From an uncultured Fidelibacterota bacterium (GTDB taxonomy: Bacteria > Fidelibacterota > Marinisomatia > Marinisomatales > TCS55), in contig CAJWGZ010000002.1 of assembly GCA_913041075.1 (NCBI GenBank), positions 1-39,634 of the forward strand: DNA of 39,634 nt, written 5' to 3'. Below are positions 28,445 to 37,789 of this stretch, piece after piece. Made by a program: the position numbers and the translations under genes. The stretch's first letter is position 1. Every line of letters starts with the position of its first letter. A model generated the notes under the pieces. That model was not told where the DNA came from. It made no database searches and saw nothing but the letters and a program-made list of their open reading frames with translations.

Positions 28445-28567
28445 TTACCCTGTGTCGCGCGCCAACTGATTTAAATAATACATTAGCCAAACCACGATAA
28501 AAAAAAGAAAACCTGTCCAGATAAGGGATCGGCCCTGTTTAAGACGATGGATATTTTTTTTAAACAT
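28445..28567 (-). CDS. Predicted 40-aa single-TM small membrane protein (not in the ORF track)
   Basis: MFKKNIHRLKQGRSLIWTGFLFFIVVWLMYYLNQLARDTG*; basic N-terminus, hydrophobic core, stop 1 nt from the ftcD ATG, fills the M50-ftcD gap. Confidence 0.55.
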   Translation of the reverse strand: MFKKNIHRLKQGRSLIWTGFLFFIVVWLMYYLNQLARDTG

Positions 28568-28583
28568 TAATTTTAACTTTGCC

Positions 28584-29201
28584 TTACAGTCCAGCGAAAA
28601 GAAATAGAAAAAATTTTACAAACGGACCCATAAACCACCAGATTGGGGAAATTGGTGTAAAATAACCAATAAGGATGGCGCCCATCAGTATCTGAGGACC
28701 ATATATTTGCAAATTTCTAACAAGTTCTGGATTTGTCCGAATCAACAATCCCGAAAAGATCTGTGAACCATCTAATGGCGCAATTGGAATCATATTAAAT
28801 ACGGCCAACATAATGTTGATTTGGGTAAAGAACATGATCATCATGGCCATAGTTCCATGTACAAAACCTAACCGTAGAATCGTACCTCCAATAAATGCCA
28901 GGAGTAGATTGGAAGCCGGGCCGGCAAAGGCAATCTTCATCATATCTACCCGCGGGTTACTTAAATAACGAATATCTACTGGTACCGGTTTTGCCCACCC
29001 AAAACCAACAAAAAGGATCATTAGCCCACCGATCGGGTCAAGGTGCGCCATTGGGTTCAACGTTAAGCGCCCAGCATAGCGTGCAGTTGGATCTCCCAGT
29101 TTGTTCGCAACCCAGGCATGAGAGAATTCATGAAATACCAGAGCAAATAATAGTACAGGAATTAATAGAACTAGTACTTCAGGTGGTAACCGAAATAACA
29201 T
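28584..29201 (-). CDS. Site-2 protease family (M50) membrane metalloprotease
   Basis: FHEFSHAWVANKLGDPTARYAGRLTLNPMAHLDPIG; NMIPIAPLDGSQIF. Confidence 0.92.
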   Translation of the reverse strand: MLFRLPPEVLVLLIPVLLFALVFHEFSHAWVANKLGDPTARYAGRLTLNPMAHLDPIGGLMILFVGFGWAKPVPVDIRYLSNPRVDMMKIAFAGPASNLLLAFIGGTILRLGFVHGTMAMMIMFFTQINIMLAVFNMIPIAPLDGSQIFSGLLIRTNPELVRNLQIYGPQILMGAILIGYFTPISPIWWFMGPFVKFFLFLFAGL

Positions 29202-29204
29202 ATA

Positions 29205-30098
29205 TTACCATCGTGGGTGAAATTTTTGAACTTCTGATGTCAAAAATAATTTATCATGATGAGTATAGATTTGAGTAGTTGAAATATCAACATGACCTAA
29301 CATTAATTGAACTTCCCGCAAATTTGCACCACCATCCAATAAATGGGTCGCAAAGGAATGACGCAATATATGTGGATAAACTCTTTTAGTAATTCCTGCA
29401 GCTTCTGTCCATTTTTTCAAGATATTATTTACAGTCATACGTGTCAATGGTTTACCATTATTACTAAGAAATAAGCATCCATCATGTTTACTTCTATCTG
29501 CTAGTTTGTGTCGAAGATATTTAAGGTAATTATCAATCACTTGGATTGCATTATTACCGATAGGAACAAATCGTTCTTTCTTTTTTTTCCCAATTACGCG
29601 AAGCATTTGTATATCCGGCAAATCTTTCTGCACTACCAGTTGACATAATTCAGACACACGTAATCCAGCAGAATATAAAACTTCCAGAACGGCCTTATCC
29701 CTGTAACCCATTGAATCCTCGATATCCACTGCATTAATAATTGCTTCAATTTCAATAACGGACAAAACCTGCGGTATTTTTTTTGGCAGTTTTGGGGGAT
29801 CCAATAATTGGGTTGGATTTTTCTTTACCAACTTTTCCATTGATAAAAATTCATGGTAAGATCGTATCGATGAAAACGATCGTGTAATACTTACCGGTGC
29901 CAGATGGACATCATTCAAATAGCGGATAAAACTGCGGATATGGATCTGTCGGATATCATCGAGATCAATTAATGATTGTTCATTAGATAAAAAATCAAGA
30001 TAACGTTTTAAATCACCTTTGTAGGCGGAAATAGAATTGGGTGAAAGATTTTTTTCAACACGAAGCATAGTAAGGTAATCCTTAAGATAGGTTTTCAA
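29205..30098 (-). CDS. XerC/XerD-type tyrosine recombinase
   Basis: [48 protein letters not shown]. Confidence 0.92.
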   Translation of the reverse strand: MKTYLKDYLTMLRVEKNLSPNSISAYKGDLKRYLDFLSNEQSLIDLDDIRQIHIRSFIRYLNDVHLAPVSITRSFSSIRSYHEFLSMEKLVKKNPTQLLDPPKLPKKIPQVLSVIEIEAIINAVDIEDSMGYRDKAVLEVLYSAGLRVSELCQLVVQKDLPDIQMLRVIGKKKKERFVPIGNNAIQVIDNYLKYLRHKLADRSKHDGCLFLSNNGKPLTRMTVNNILKKWTEAAGITKRVYPHILRHSFATHLLDGGANLREVQLMLGHVDISTTQIYTHHDKLFLTSEVQKFHPRW

Positions 30099-30111
30099 CC
30101 TATTAATACCT

Positions 30112-30690
30112 CTAATTTAAAATAGCATTTTCCACCATTTCGCACATAATGTGCTCAGCCAGTAAATGGCCTTCCTGAATACGCTGGGTATCATCGCTTG
30201 GAATACGAATTACTACATCACCTTTATCACGCAATTTGCCGCCGGATTGACCGGTTAAAATGATTACAGCCATATCCATTGCCTTCGCCCTTTCAACGGC
30301 TTGCACAATATTTTCTGAGTTACCACTGGTGGAAATGGCAACAAGTACATCGCCAGCCTTTCCCAGACCATCAAGCTGCCGGGAAAATATTGTATTGAAA
30401 TCTGTATCATTAGACCATGCCGTAAGAAAAGATGAATCCGTAGTTAATGCAATTGATGCGATCGCTGGACGATCATGATCTCGAAGTCCACCCATAAGTT
30501 CAGTGGCCATGTGTTGGGCATCCGCCGCACTGCCTCCGTTACCGCACCAGAGTATTTTTCCACCGTTTTTTACAGCATCAGTCAAAATATTTGCTGCAAT
30601 GTCTATATCTTTAGCACAAGCATTGAGCATGGCCCGCTTAACATCTGCACTAGTGGAAATTATCTGCCTAGAATCTAGTTTAGCACTCAT
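30112..30690 (-). CDS. gmhA: Phosphoheptose isomerase (SIS domain)
   Basis: [38 protein letters not shown] overlaps the upstream stop (ATGA). Confidence 0.9.
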   Translation of the reverse strand: MSAKLDSRQIISTSADVKRAMLNACAKDIDIAANILTDAVKNGGKILWCGNGGSAADAQHMATELMGGLRDHDRPAIASIALTTDSSFLTAWSNDTDFNTIFSRQLDGLGKAGDVLVAISTSGNSENIVQAVERAKAMDMAVIILTGQSGGKLRDKGDVVIRIPSDDTQRIQEGHLLAEHIMCEMVENAILN

Positions 30691-31445
30691 GTTTGGTTTA
30701 CATGTATAGCTTCAGCAAATTTTTTCAACATGTCTTCATTATTATTTTCTTCAATTATAGTCCCGGTGACCACAAAACTAGCTCCAGCTTCAACTTTTTC
30801 GCGGGCAACTTCCGGCTTGCGAATTCCACCACCAACGATCAAGGGGATATCCACATGTTCAACTACTTCTTTAATCAATTCATTTGGCACTGCCTGTTTT
30901 GCGCCGCTGCCGGCTTCAAGATATATTAATTTTTTTCCTAGATATTGGGCCGCAAGTGCATGGGCTATTGAAATATCCGGTTTATCCATAGGAATAGGTG
31001 CCGTACCACTCATAAACTGTACTGCAGAGTCACTGCCCCCATCCAGCAATAAATACCCAGTTGGTATAACCTCAATACCTAGGTCTTTTACGATGGGTGC
31101 AGCAATAACCTGTTCACCGATCAAATAATGGGGATTCCTTCCCGAAATAATGGACATGAACAGAATCGCATCATAATGGCTGTTTAGTTGACTAATACCA
31201 CCTGGAAAAAATATCACAGGAATTTCAGCCAGAGACCTAATTTGAGCAACCCGTTCACTGCAACGACCATCCATCATTAGACTACCACCAACGAATATTG
31301 CGTCTACACCAGAATTGTTGATCTTTTTGACCTTGTCTGCTAAACCATTTTCACTTTTTCTATCAGGGTCAATAAGTACAATATACCCGGCGCCCTTCTT
31401 TTTTCGAACGGATAATAAATGGTTATAGACTTTTGAATTCATCAT
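30687..31445 (-). CDS. Geranylgeranylglyceryl phosphate synthase (PcrB/GGGPS family)
   Basis: YIVLIDPDRK; VDAIFVGGSLM; LYLEAGSGA-type LIYLEAGSGAKQAV; PLIVGGGIRKPEVA. Confidence 0.88.
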   Translation of the reverse strand: MMNSKVYNHLLSVRKKKGAGYIVLIDPDRKSENGLADKVKKINNSGVDAIFVGGSLMMDGRCSERVAQIRSLAEIPVIFFPGGISQLNSHYDAILFMSIISGRNPHYLIGEQVIAAPIVKDLGIEVIPTGYLLLDGGSDSAVQFMSGTAPIPMDKPDISIAHALAAQYLGKKLIYLEAGSGAKQAVPNELIKEVVEHVDIPLIVGGGIRKPEVAREKVEAGASFVVTGTIIEENNNEDMLKKFAEAIHVNQT

Positions 31446-31456
31446 AATAGTTAAAT

Positions 31457-31834
31457 TTACGAAATTAGATCATCATATGCGGTGGCGGTTAATAGATCAC
31501 TTATTTCATCTTGGTTAGCTATCTCGACCTTTACCATCCAACCATCGCCATATGGTGTATCGTTAACTGCTTCAGGATTATCATCCAGGTTTTCATTCAC
31601 TGCAATTACGGTACCGGAGATGGGCATATAAAGATCAGCAACCGTTTTTACTGCTTCTATTGAACCTGCGGAATGGCCTTTTTCAACAGTTGAATTCAAC
31701 TCTGGAAATTCGACAAATACAATATCTCCTAGTTCGCTTTGAGCAAAATCGGTTATACCTATGGTGGCCACATTTCCTACAACATTCACCCATTCATGAT
31801 CACTGGTGTATAATAAATCAGTTGGTACATTCAT
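31457..31834 (-). CDS. gcvH: Glycine cleavage system H protein
   Basis: YTSDHEWVNV; GDIVFVEFPELNSTVEKGHSAGSIEAVKTVADLYMPISG lipoyl motif. Confidence 0.94.
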   Translation of the reverse strand: MNVPTDLLYTSDHEWVNVVGNVATIGITDFAQSELGDIVFVEFPELNSTVEKGHSAGSIEAVKTVADLYMPISGTVIAVNENLDDNPEAVNDTPYGDGWMVKVEIANQDEISDLLTATAYDDLIS

Positions 31835-31852
31835 TAATGTATTCCCCTAAAG

Positions 31853-33205
31853 TTAATCTGCGACACTGAAATGAAAATTTTCCAAATAACCCGTATCGAA
31901 ATTACCACTTTTAAATTGCTCATCACGCATGATGGCCTGGTGAAATGGAATTGTTGTTTTCGGTCCTTCAATAATACATTCTTCTAATGCGCGCTCCATG
32001 CGAATGATTGCCCCTTCTCTAGAACTCGCGGAAACAATCAATTTGCCGATCATGGAATCATAATAGGTGGGAATTTGATATCCCGCGTAAGCATGACTAT
32101 CAACCCGGACACCTTTTCCGCCAGGCATATGAAAACTGGTTATTTCCATTGGTGAAGGGACAAAATCATTAGCTGGGTCTTCTGCATTAATGCGGCATTC
32201 TATTGCATGGCCCCTTAAGTGAAATTTTTCAAGGAAAGATGGAAAAGATTTACCAGCATGCATTCTGAGCTGCTGTTTAATCAAGTCTACACCTGAGACC
32301 ATCTCTGTAACCGGATGCTCTACTTGTATTCTCGTATTCATTTCCATGAAATAGTAATTAAGATTTTTATCAACAAGAAATTCCACGGTACCAACACCGA
32401 CATACTTCACAGTCTTAGCAGCGTTAATTGCAGATGACCCAATTTTTTTTCGCAAATCACTATCGACTATCACTGATGGGCTCTCTTCAATCAATTTTTG
32501 GTGCCGTCTCTGGATAGTGCACTCTCGCTCACCCAGATGAATTGTATTGCCAGAGTTATCGGCTAATATCTGAACCTCAATATGGCGCGGATGCTCAACA
32601 AATTTTTCCAAATAGAGATCACCGTTATCAAAAGCACTTTTTGCCTCTGCCTGTGCAGCACCAAAAGCGGATTCCAACTCATCTTGCGATTTCACCAGGC
32701 GCATCCCTCTGCCACCGCCGCCCGCTGATGCTTTTATCATAACGGGATAGCCCACTTTTTCTGCAAGGTTTCTTGCTTCACCGACATCATTAAGCACATC
32801 ATCACTACCTGGTATAACAGGCACGCCGCAACTCTTCATCGTTTTTTTTGCCTCTGACTTATTTCCCATTGCATTAATAATCTCTGCTGTGGGACCAATA
32901 AAAACAAAACCATTATCCTGGCAAATACGTGAAAACTCTGCATTCTCTGCTAAAAAGCCATATCCGGGATGGATCGCTTCTGCATGGGTTATTTCAGCCG
33001 CGGCCAAGATACGGGGGATGTTTAGATAACTTTCGTTACTAGGAGGTGGCCCTATACAGACAGCTTCATCAGAAAATTTAACATGGAGTGAGTATTCGTC
33101 AGCCGTGGAATAAACGGCCACAGTTTTTATGCCAAGTTCATGACAGGCCCGAATAATTCGCAGTGCAATTTCACCCCGATTAGCAATCAGGATCTTTTTA
33201 TACAT
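31853..33205 (-). CDS. accC: Acetyl-CoA carboxylase biotin carboxylase subunit
   Basis: [45 protein letters not shown]. Confidence 0.96.
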   Translation of the reverse strand: MYKKILIANRGEIALRIIRACHELGIKTVAVYSTADEYSLHVKFSDEAVCIGPPPSNESYLNIPRILAAAEITHAEAIHPGYGFLAENAEFSRICQDNGFVFIGPTAEIINAMGNKSEAKKTMKSCGVPVIPGSDDVLNDVGEARNLAEKVGYPVMIKASAGGGGRGMRLVKSQDELESAFGAAQAEAKSAFDNGDLYLEKFVEHPRHIEVQILADNSGNTIHLGERECTIQRRHQKLIEESPSVIVDSDLRKKIGSSAINAAKTVKYVGVGTVEFLVDKNLNYYFMEMNTRIQVEHPVTEMVSGVDLIKQQLRMHAGKSFPSFLEKFHLRGHAIECRINAEDPANDFVPSPMEITSFHMPGGKGVRVDSHAYAGYQIPTYYDSMIGKLIVSASSREGAIIRMERALEECIIEGPKTTIPFHQAIMRDEQFKSGNFDTGYLENFHFSVAD

Positions 33206-33211
33206 AATAAA

Positions 33212-33673
33212 TTAATTAGGCTCTATAATAAACAAAGGCTGATTGAATTCCACCGCCTGTCCACTCTCAACAAGAATTTTCTGAATTACACCAATATCCT
33301 CAGCTTCAATTTCATTCATGATCTTCATGGCCTCAATGATGCAAAGTGGGTCACCTTTTTTAACAGAATCACCTTCTTTTACAAAGGGGGGATCATCAGG
33401 AGATGGTGCTCTATAAAATGTTCCTGGCATCGGTGATAATACTTCAACCCCAGGAGTTGAGTCCGGTTCTTCAGTGGCTGTTTCGCTCATTTCAGGTATA
33501 TCTGATCGGTCAGTGGTTTGTTTTGGAGTTACCGTAGCTACCGGTAAGCCTTCCTCAACACCAGGTGCTTCTTTTACCACACGATACCGAATGCCGAAAA
33601 AAGTTACATCGATCTCATTAACATCGCTGTTTTCAAGAATATAAAGAATTTCTTTTAGCCTATCCTGCCACAT
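33212..33673 (-). CDS. accB: Biotin carboxyl carrier protein
   Basis: C-terminal [14 protein letters not shown] biotinylation motif; adjacent to accC. Confidence 0.95.
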   Translation of the reverse strand: MWQDRLKEILYILENSDVNEIDVTFFGIRYRVVKEAPGVEEGLPVATVTPKQTTDRSDIPEMSETATEEPDSTPGVEVLSPMPGTFYRAPSPDDPPFVKEGDSVKKGDPLCIIEAMKIMNEIEAEDIGVIQKILVESGQAVEFNQPLFIIEPN

Positions 33674-33707
33674 ATACTTACATAGGTTTCAAGTAAGAAA
33701 ACTAACC

Positions 33708-34271
33708 CTAAGATCTTGCTCTTTCAATATATTCCCCGCTTCTGGTGTCAATTTTTAAGACATCACCACTATCAATAAATAAAGGAACATTTACCACATA
33801 ATCAGTCTCAACTGTCGCTGGCTTAGTGGCCCCTGTTGCCGTATTTCCTCTCTCCCCTGGCTCAGTGTGTTGTACTTCAAGATTAACGTGTGCAGGCAAG
33901 CGAATATCAATAATTAAAGCACCATCAAATAATATATCCACATTCTGACCTGGTTTTAGAAAATTGATTTTATCGCCAATAATTTCCGCTAGAATATTGA
34001 TTTGATCATACGTCTGGCTATCCATGAATACATAACTATCACCATCTTTATATAAGTATTGCATTGCCTTTACATCAATTCTAATTAATTCAATTTTTGC
34101 ACCAGCATTAAATTTTTTTTCTACTACTTTTCCTGACTGAATATCTCGCAATTTTGTACGAACAAATGCATTGCCTTTACCAGGTTTAACATGTAGAAAT
34201 TCCAATACTTTCATTCGCTTCCCGTTTTCCAACAGAACTGCACCTTTTTTTATATCACTTGTCGTGGCCAT
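33708..34271 (-). CDS. efp: Elongation factor P
   Basis: EFLHVKPGKGNAFVRTKLRDIQSGKVVEKKF; full length 187 aa. Confidence 0.96.
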   Translation of the reverse strand: MATTSDIKKGAVLLENGKRMKVLEFLHVKPGKGNAFVRTKLRDIQSGKVVEKKFNAGAKIELIRIDVKAMQYLYKDGDSYVFMDSQTYDQINILAEIIGDKINFLKPGQNVDILFDGALIIDIRLPAHVNLEVQHTEPGERGNTATGATKPATVETDYVVNVPLFIDSGDVLKIDTRSGEYIERARS

Positions 34272-34350
34272 GGATAATCCCGTTTTGTAATTTGAATTTA
34301 ACCTTTTCCTTCACTATCTCAAATTTTAGTTACACACCTATAATTCCATT

Positions 34351-35289
34351 TTACGTGTTTTGTATTTTCCAGGATGGAACAGTGTTTTTCACAAATGTTT
34401 CCCCTGCAGCCAGGTCTTCATGGCAAATCATTTTCTCCGGATCAGATTTTGCATATTTACTTAGGTCAGCCCGTTGCAAAATATCCATCCATATACTTAA
34501 TTGGTCACGATCAAAAGGAATTACTGATCTGTACTGCTTTATTTCCTCAGTAGTCATTTCCAATGTCTTTATGTACACACTGTTCTCCACATATTCTCTT
34601 AAGATATATGAAAGTTGTACATAAAACTCTTTTATCTCTCCACGTTGCAGATATTTACTACCCTTTAAGTGGTTAAGTTTTTCAAGTGCCATCTCATCAG
34701 CTGGCTTGCTAGACTGTACAGTTTCTACTTCTATGTGTTCAGTCGGTATGCGTTTACCATAAATGACGTACAATCCATATAAAATCCCAGCTAGTAACAA
34801 GACTAAAATAATTGTCGTCATCGGCCATCTTCTAGAAACAGGTACTGGCCCTTTGATTGGTCTCATGGATTGTGAACCGGTTTTAGCAACCATTGATACA
34901 ACATTGATTTCTAGTGAATCGGTGTTTACTACAAAATCTAAGGTACTGTCTGGTTTAAAAACATTTACCGTGATGGCTGGAATAACTACCGTACCTGTAT
35001 CCCACACCGATAAGATATAATCTATTCCAGTAATTTTTCCATTTTCATTATATAGCGGTTCTAATTGTCGTACTTCTAATGGTTCACTAAACTGAGTTTG
35101 TGGTACGACCAAATAATTATCTCTAAGAAATTTTGTCTGAATCCTGAACCTAATCAAATCTCCAATCGCTGCAAATGATGTATCAGTTGATACGGATAAT
35201 TGAAAGGAACCATTTAAACTCTCGTTTTTTCCACAGGTATATAAAAAAAGTATTAGGCCGATATAGAAAAGTATTTTTCTTGGGATCAT
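34351..35289 (-). CDS. BatD-like lipoprotein with one TM segment
   Basis: Lipobox LYTC; Ig-like N-terminal half, TM TTIILVLLLAGILYGLYVIYG, C-terminal FYVQLSYILREYVE domain; adjacent to DUF58 and MoxR. Confidence 0.65.
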   Translation of the reverse strand: MIPRKILFYIGLILFLYTCGKNESLNGSFQLSVSTDTSFAAIGDLIRFRIQTKFLRDNYLVVPQTQFSEPLEVRQLEPLYNENGKITGIDYILSVWDTGTVVIPAITVNVFKPDSTLDFVVNTDSLEINVVSMVAKTGSQSMRPIKGPVPVSRRWPMTTIILVLLLAGILYGLYVIYGKRIPTEHIEVETVQSSKPADEMALEKLNHLKGSKYLQRGEIKEFYVQLSYILREYVENSVYIKTLEMTTEEIKQYRSVIPFDRDQLSIWMDILQRADLSKYAKSDPEKMICHEDLAAGETFVKNTVPSWKIQNT

Positions 35290-35295
35290 GACCTG

Positions 35296-36171
35296 CTATA
35301 CACGCTTTTCACGGCGCTTAAAATAATTCATTAGCGGTTCAACATAATCACCAGTGGTAGAAATTTGGATTAGATCAAATTTTATACGACCACATTCCTT
35401 GTTGAATTTTATCCATTTTTCTTCCTGCTCTTTCTTAAATAATAAACGTTCTTCTTTTGAACTCGTATCAATCCAGAATTGTTCATTAGTTTCCGGGTCG
35501 TGTACCTTTAACAATCCTAGGTCAGGTATATCGGATTCTGCTACATCATTCATTTGAATACCAATTAGATCATGTTTTCGGTTAGCAACCTTAAGCGATT
35601 TCCAATATCCTTCATCCATATAATCAGAGATTAGAAATACGACACTTCTGCGTTTTGCTACCTTCAGTAAGAAATCAAGTGCATTTTGAATTGCGGTTCC
35701 CCGTCCTTTCGGTTTGTGGTAAAGTAGTTCTCTAATTACGCGTAGGACATGTGACTTTCCCTTTTTTGGGACAACATATTTTTCAATTCTATCGCTAAAA
35801 AGGATTAATCCAACCTTATCATTATTCTTTATAGCCGAGAAGCCCAATACTGCAGCAATTTCTGCAGCAATTTCATTCTTAAATCTTCGCAGTGTACCAA
35901 AATTTCCTGATCTGCTCATGTCAACTATGAGATAGACAGTTAATTCCCTTTCTTCTTCAAAGATTTTAATATATGGCGCATTAGATCGCGCGGTCACATT
36001 CCAATCAATTAAACTAATATCATCACCGGGTTGGTATTTTCTTACCTCAGAAAAAGACATGCCTCTACCTTTGAAGACAGAGTGGTATTCACCGCCAAAA
36101 AGATCATTAACTAAACCACGAGTTCTGATCTCAATACGACGAACTTTTTGGATGATCTCTTTCGGGATCAT
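35296..36171 (-). CDS. DUF58 family protein
   Basis: GRGMSFSEVRKYQPGDDISLIDWNVTARSNAPYIKIFEEERE signature. Confidence 0.93.
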   Translation of the reverse strand: MIPKEIIQKVRRIEIRTRGLVNDLFGGEYHSVFKGRGMSFSEVRKYQPGDDISLIDWNVTARSNAPYIKIFEEERELTVYLIVDMSRSGNFGTLRRFKNEIAAEIAAVLGFSAIKNNDKVGLILFSDRIEKYVVPKKGKSHVLRVIRELLYHKPKGRGTAIQNALDFLLKVAKRRSVVFLISDYMDEGYWKSLKVANRKHDLIGIQMNDVAESDIPDLGLLKVHDPETNEQFWIDTSSKEERLLFKKEQEEKWIKFNKECGRIKFDLIQISTTGDYVEPLMNYFKRREKRV

Positions 36172-36183
36172 ATTACAATGTAA

Positions 36184-37179
36184 TTAGGGGACTTCGATTG
36201 TTTCGAAAAGTCGTTGGATAATCTCTTCAGATGTTAATTCTTCTGCTTCTGCTTCATAAGTTAAAATGATACGATGACGAAGAACATCTGCACCTACGAA
36301 ACGCACATCTTCAGGAGTGATATAGCCACGGTGTTCTATGAAAGCACGGGCCTTCGCAGCTAATACAATATTAATTGAAGCTCTAGGTGAAGCTCCGTAA
36401 TCAATAAGGCCAGCCAAATCACTTAATCCAAAATCTTCAGGATTTCGTGTAGAAAATATGAGGTTCAATATATATTCTTCAACTTTTTCATCAACATAAA
36501 TATCATTTATTATGTTTTGCGCTGCCAAAATCTGTTCTGGCTTTGCCACTGGGTTAATTGATTGATTAACGGATGTTTTCGCCATTTTCCTCAATATTTG
36601 TTTTTCTTCTTCCTTTGTTGGATAGTCTACTTTCAGCTTTAGCATAAATCGATCTACCTGCGCCTCTGGCAGCGGGTATGTGCCTTCTTGTTCTATTGGA
36701 TTTTGCGTCGCGAGAACAAGAAATGGACTATCAAGAACAAAAGTATTTTCTCCAATGGTAACCTGTCTTTCCTGCATTGCCTCTAACAAGGCACTCTGCA
36801 CTTTTGCGGGCGAACGATTGATCTCATCAGCTAGGATTATATTAGCAAAGATTGGGCCTTTTCGCGTTTCAAACCCGCCCGTTTTCTGGTTATAAATAAG
36901 TGTACCAATTAAATCTGCCGGAAGCATATCAGGCGTAAATTGAATACGCTGAAATTTGGCGTCTATAAGCTGCGCCATTGTCTTAACCAGCAAAGTTTTG
37001 GCTAAGCCTGGCACTCCTTCAACAAGTATATGCCCATTGGCCAACATGCCTATTAAAAGTCGATTAACCAGGTCAGTCTGACCTACAATCGTTGCACTAA
37101 CAGCCTCTCTGAGTGTATCAACAAAGCTTGATTCGCGAGATATACGTTCATTTATTTCTGATAAACTAAACTCTGCCAT
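36184..37179 (-). CDS. MoxR-family AAA+ ATPase
   Basis: HILVEGVPGLAKTLLVKTMA; LADEINRSPAKVQSALLEAMQE; ATQNPIEQEGTYPLPEAQVDRF. Confidence 0.95.
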   Translation of the reverse strand: MAEFSLSEINERISRESSFVDTLREAVSATIVGQTDLVNRLLIGMLANGHILVEGVPGLAKTLLVKTMAQLIDAKFQRIQFTPDMLPADLIGTLIYNQKTGGFETRKGPIFANIILADEINRSPAKVQSALLEAMQERQVTIGENTFVLDSPFLVLATQNPIEQEGTYPLPEAQVDRFMLKLKVDYPTKEEEKQILRKMAKTSVNQSINPVAKPEQILAAQNIINDIYVDEKVEEYILNLIFSTRNPEDFGLSDLAGLIDYGASPRASINIVLAAKARAFIEHRGYITPEDVRFVGADVLRHRIILTYEAEAEELTSEEIIQRLFETIEVP

Positions 37180-37197
37180 AAAAAATATTGATATATA

Positions 37198-37683
37198 TTA
37201 GGATGTAATATGCTTAAGGACATCAATCTCATTTATGTCCTTACCAAGATAATCTAGTTCAAATTGGACCGATGGTGCTAATTCGTGCTCAGGAAATCGA
37301 TCGAGAAAAATCTTATAATTCAATTCTGCTTTAGGGTTATCACTTAAAATATTAGCATAAATATAACCAATCATAAATTGCGCCTGTGCCTCTTGATTTG
37401 TTCCAGAAAAATTATTAACCACATTGACATAAGCAGCAATTGCACTATCAAAATCACGCAAATCATTCATGTAAATATCACCAATTAGGTATTGCGTCTT
37501 GGCAGCCAAAACATGGTCAGGGTATTTTTTTAATAGCAAATCAAGATTAGATAATGCGCCTTTAATATCTTTTTCATTTCTAGCATTCTCCGCACCGCTA
37601 AATAATTCCTCTGCAGTCTGGTTACTACCACAACCAGAAACAAAAACCCCAATAATGGTTAGGATAAAAAGTATTTTCCTCAT
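37198..37683 (-). CDS. TPR-repeat lipoprotein (BamD/YbgF-like)
   Basis: Lipobox VSGC; TPR-like units ALSNLDLLLKKYPDH, AIAAYVNVVNNFSGT. Confidence 0.7.
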   Translation of the reverse strand: MRKILFILTIIGVFVSGCGSNQTAEELFSGAENARNEKDIKGALSNLDLLLKKYPDHVLAAKTQYLIGDIYMNDLRDFDSAIAAYVNVVNNFSGTNQEAQAQFMIGYIYANILSDNPKAELNYKIFLDRFPEHELAPSVQFELDYLGKDINEIDVLKHITS

Positions 37684-37789
37684 TCTAGATAATTACCTGT
37701 ATTTAAAAACTGCGGAATTTATACGCAAGTATACCCATCAACAAGAAAGAACTACGATTATATACATAGTAAATAATTAAATGTTCCTC

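Noticed and set aside
29205-30098. Tyrosine recombinase as evidence of an integrated mobile element
   Set aside because: Sequence and context look like housekeeping XerC/XerD; no flanking repeats, tRNA or phage/ICE genes visible.
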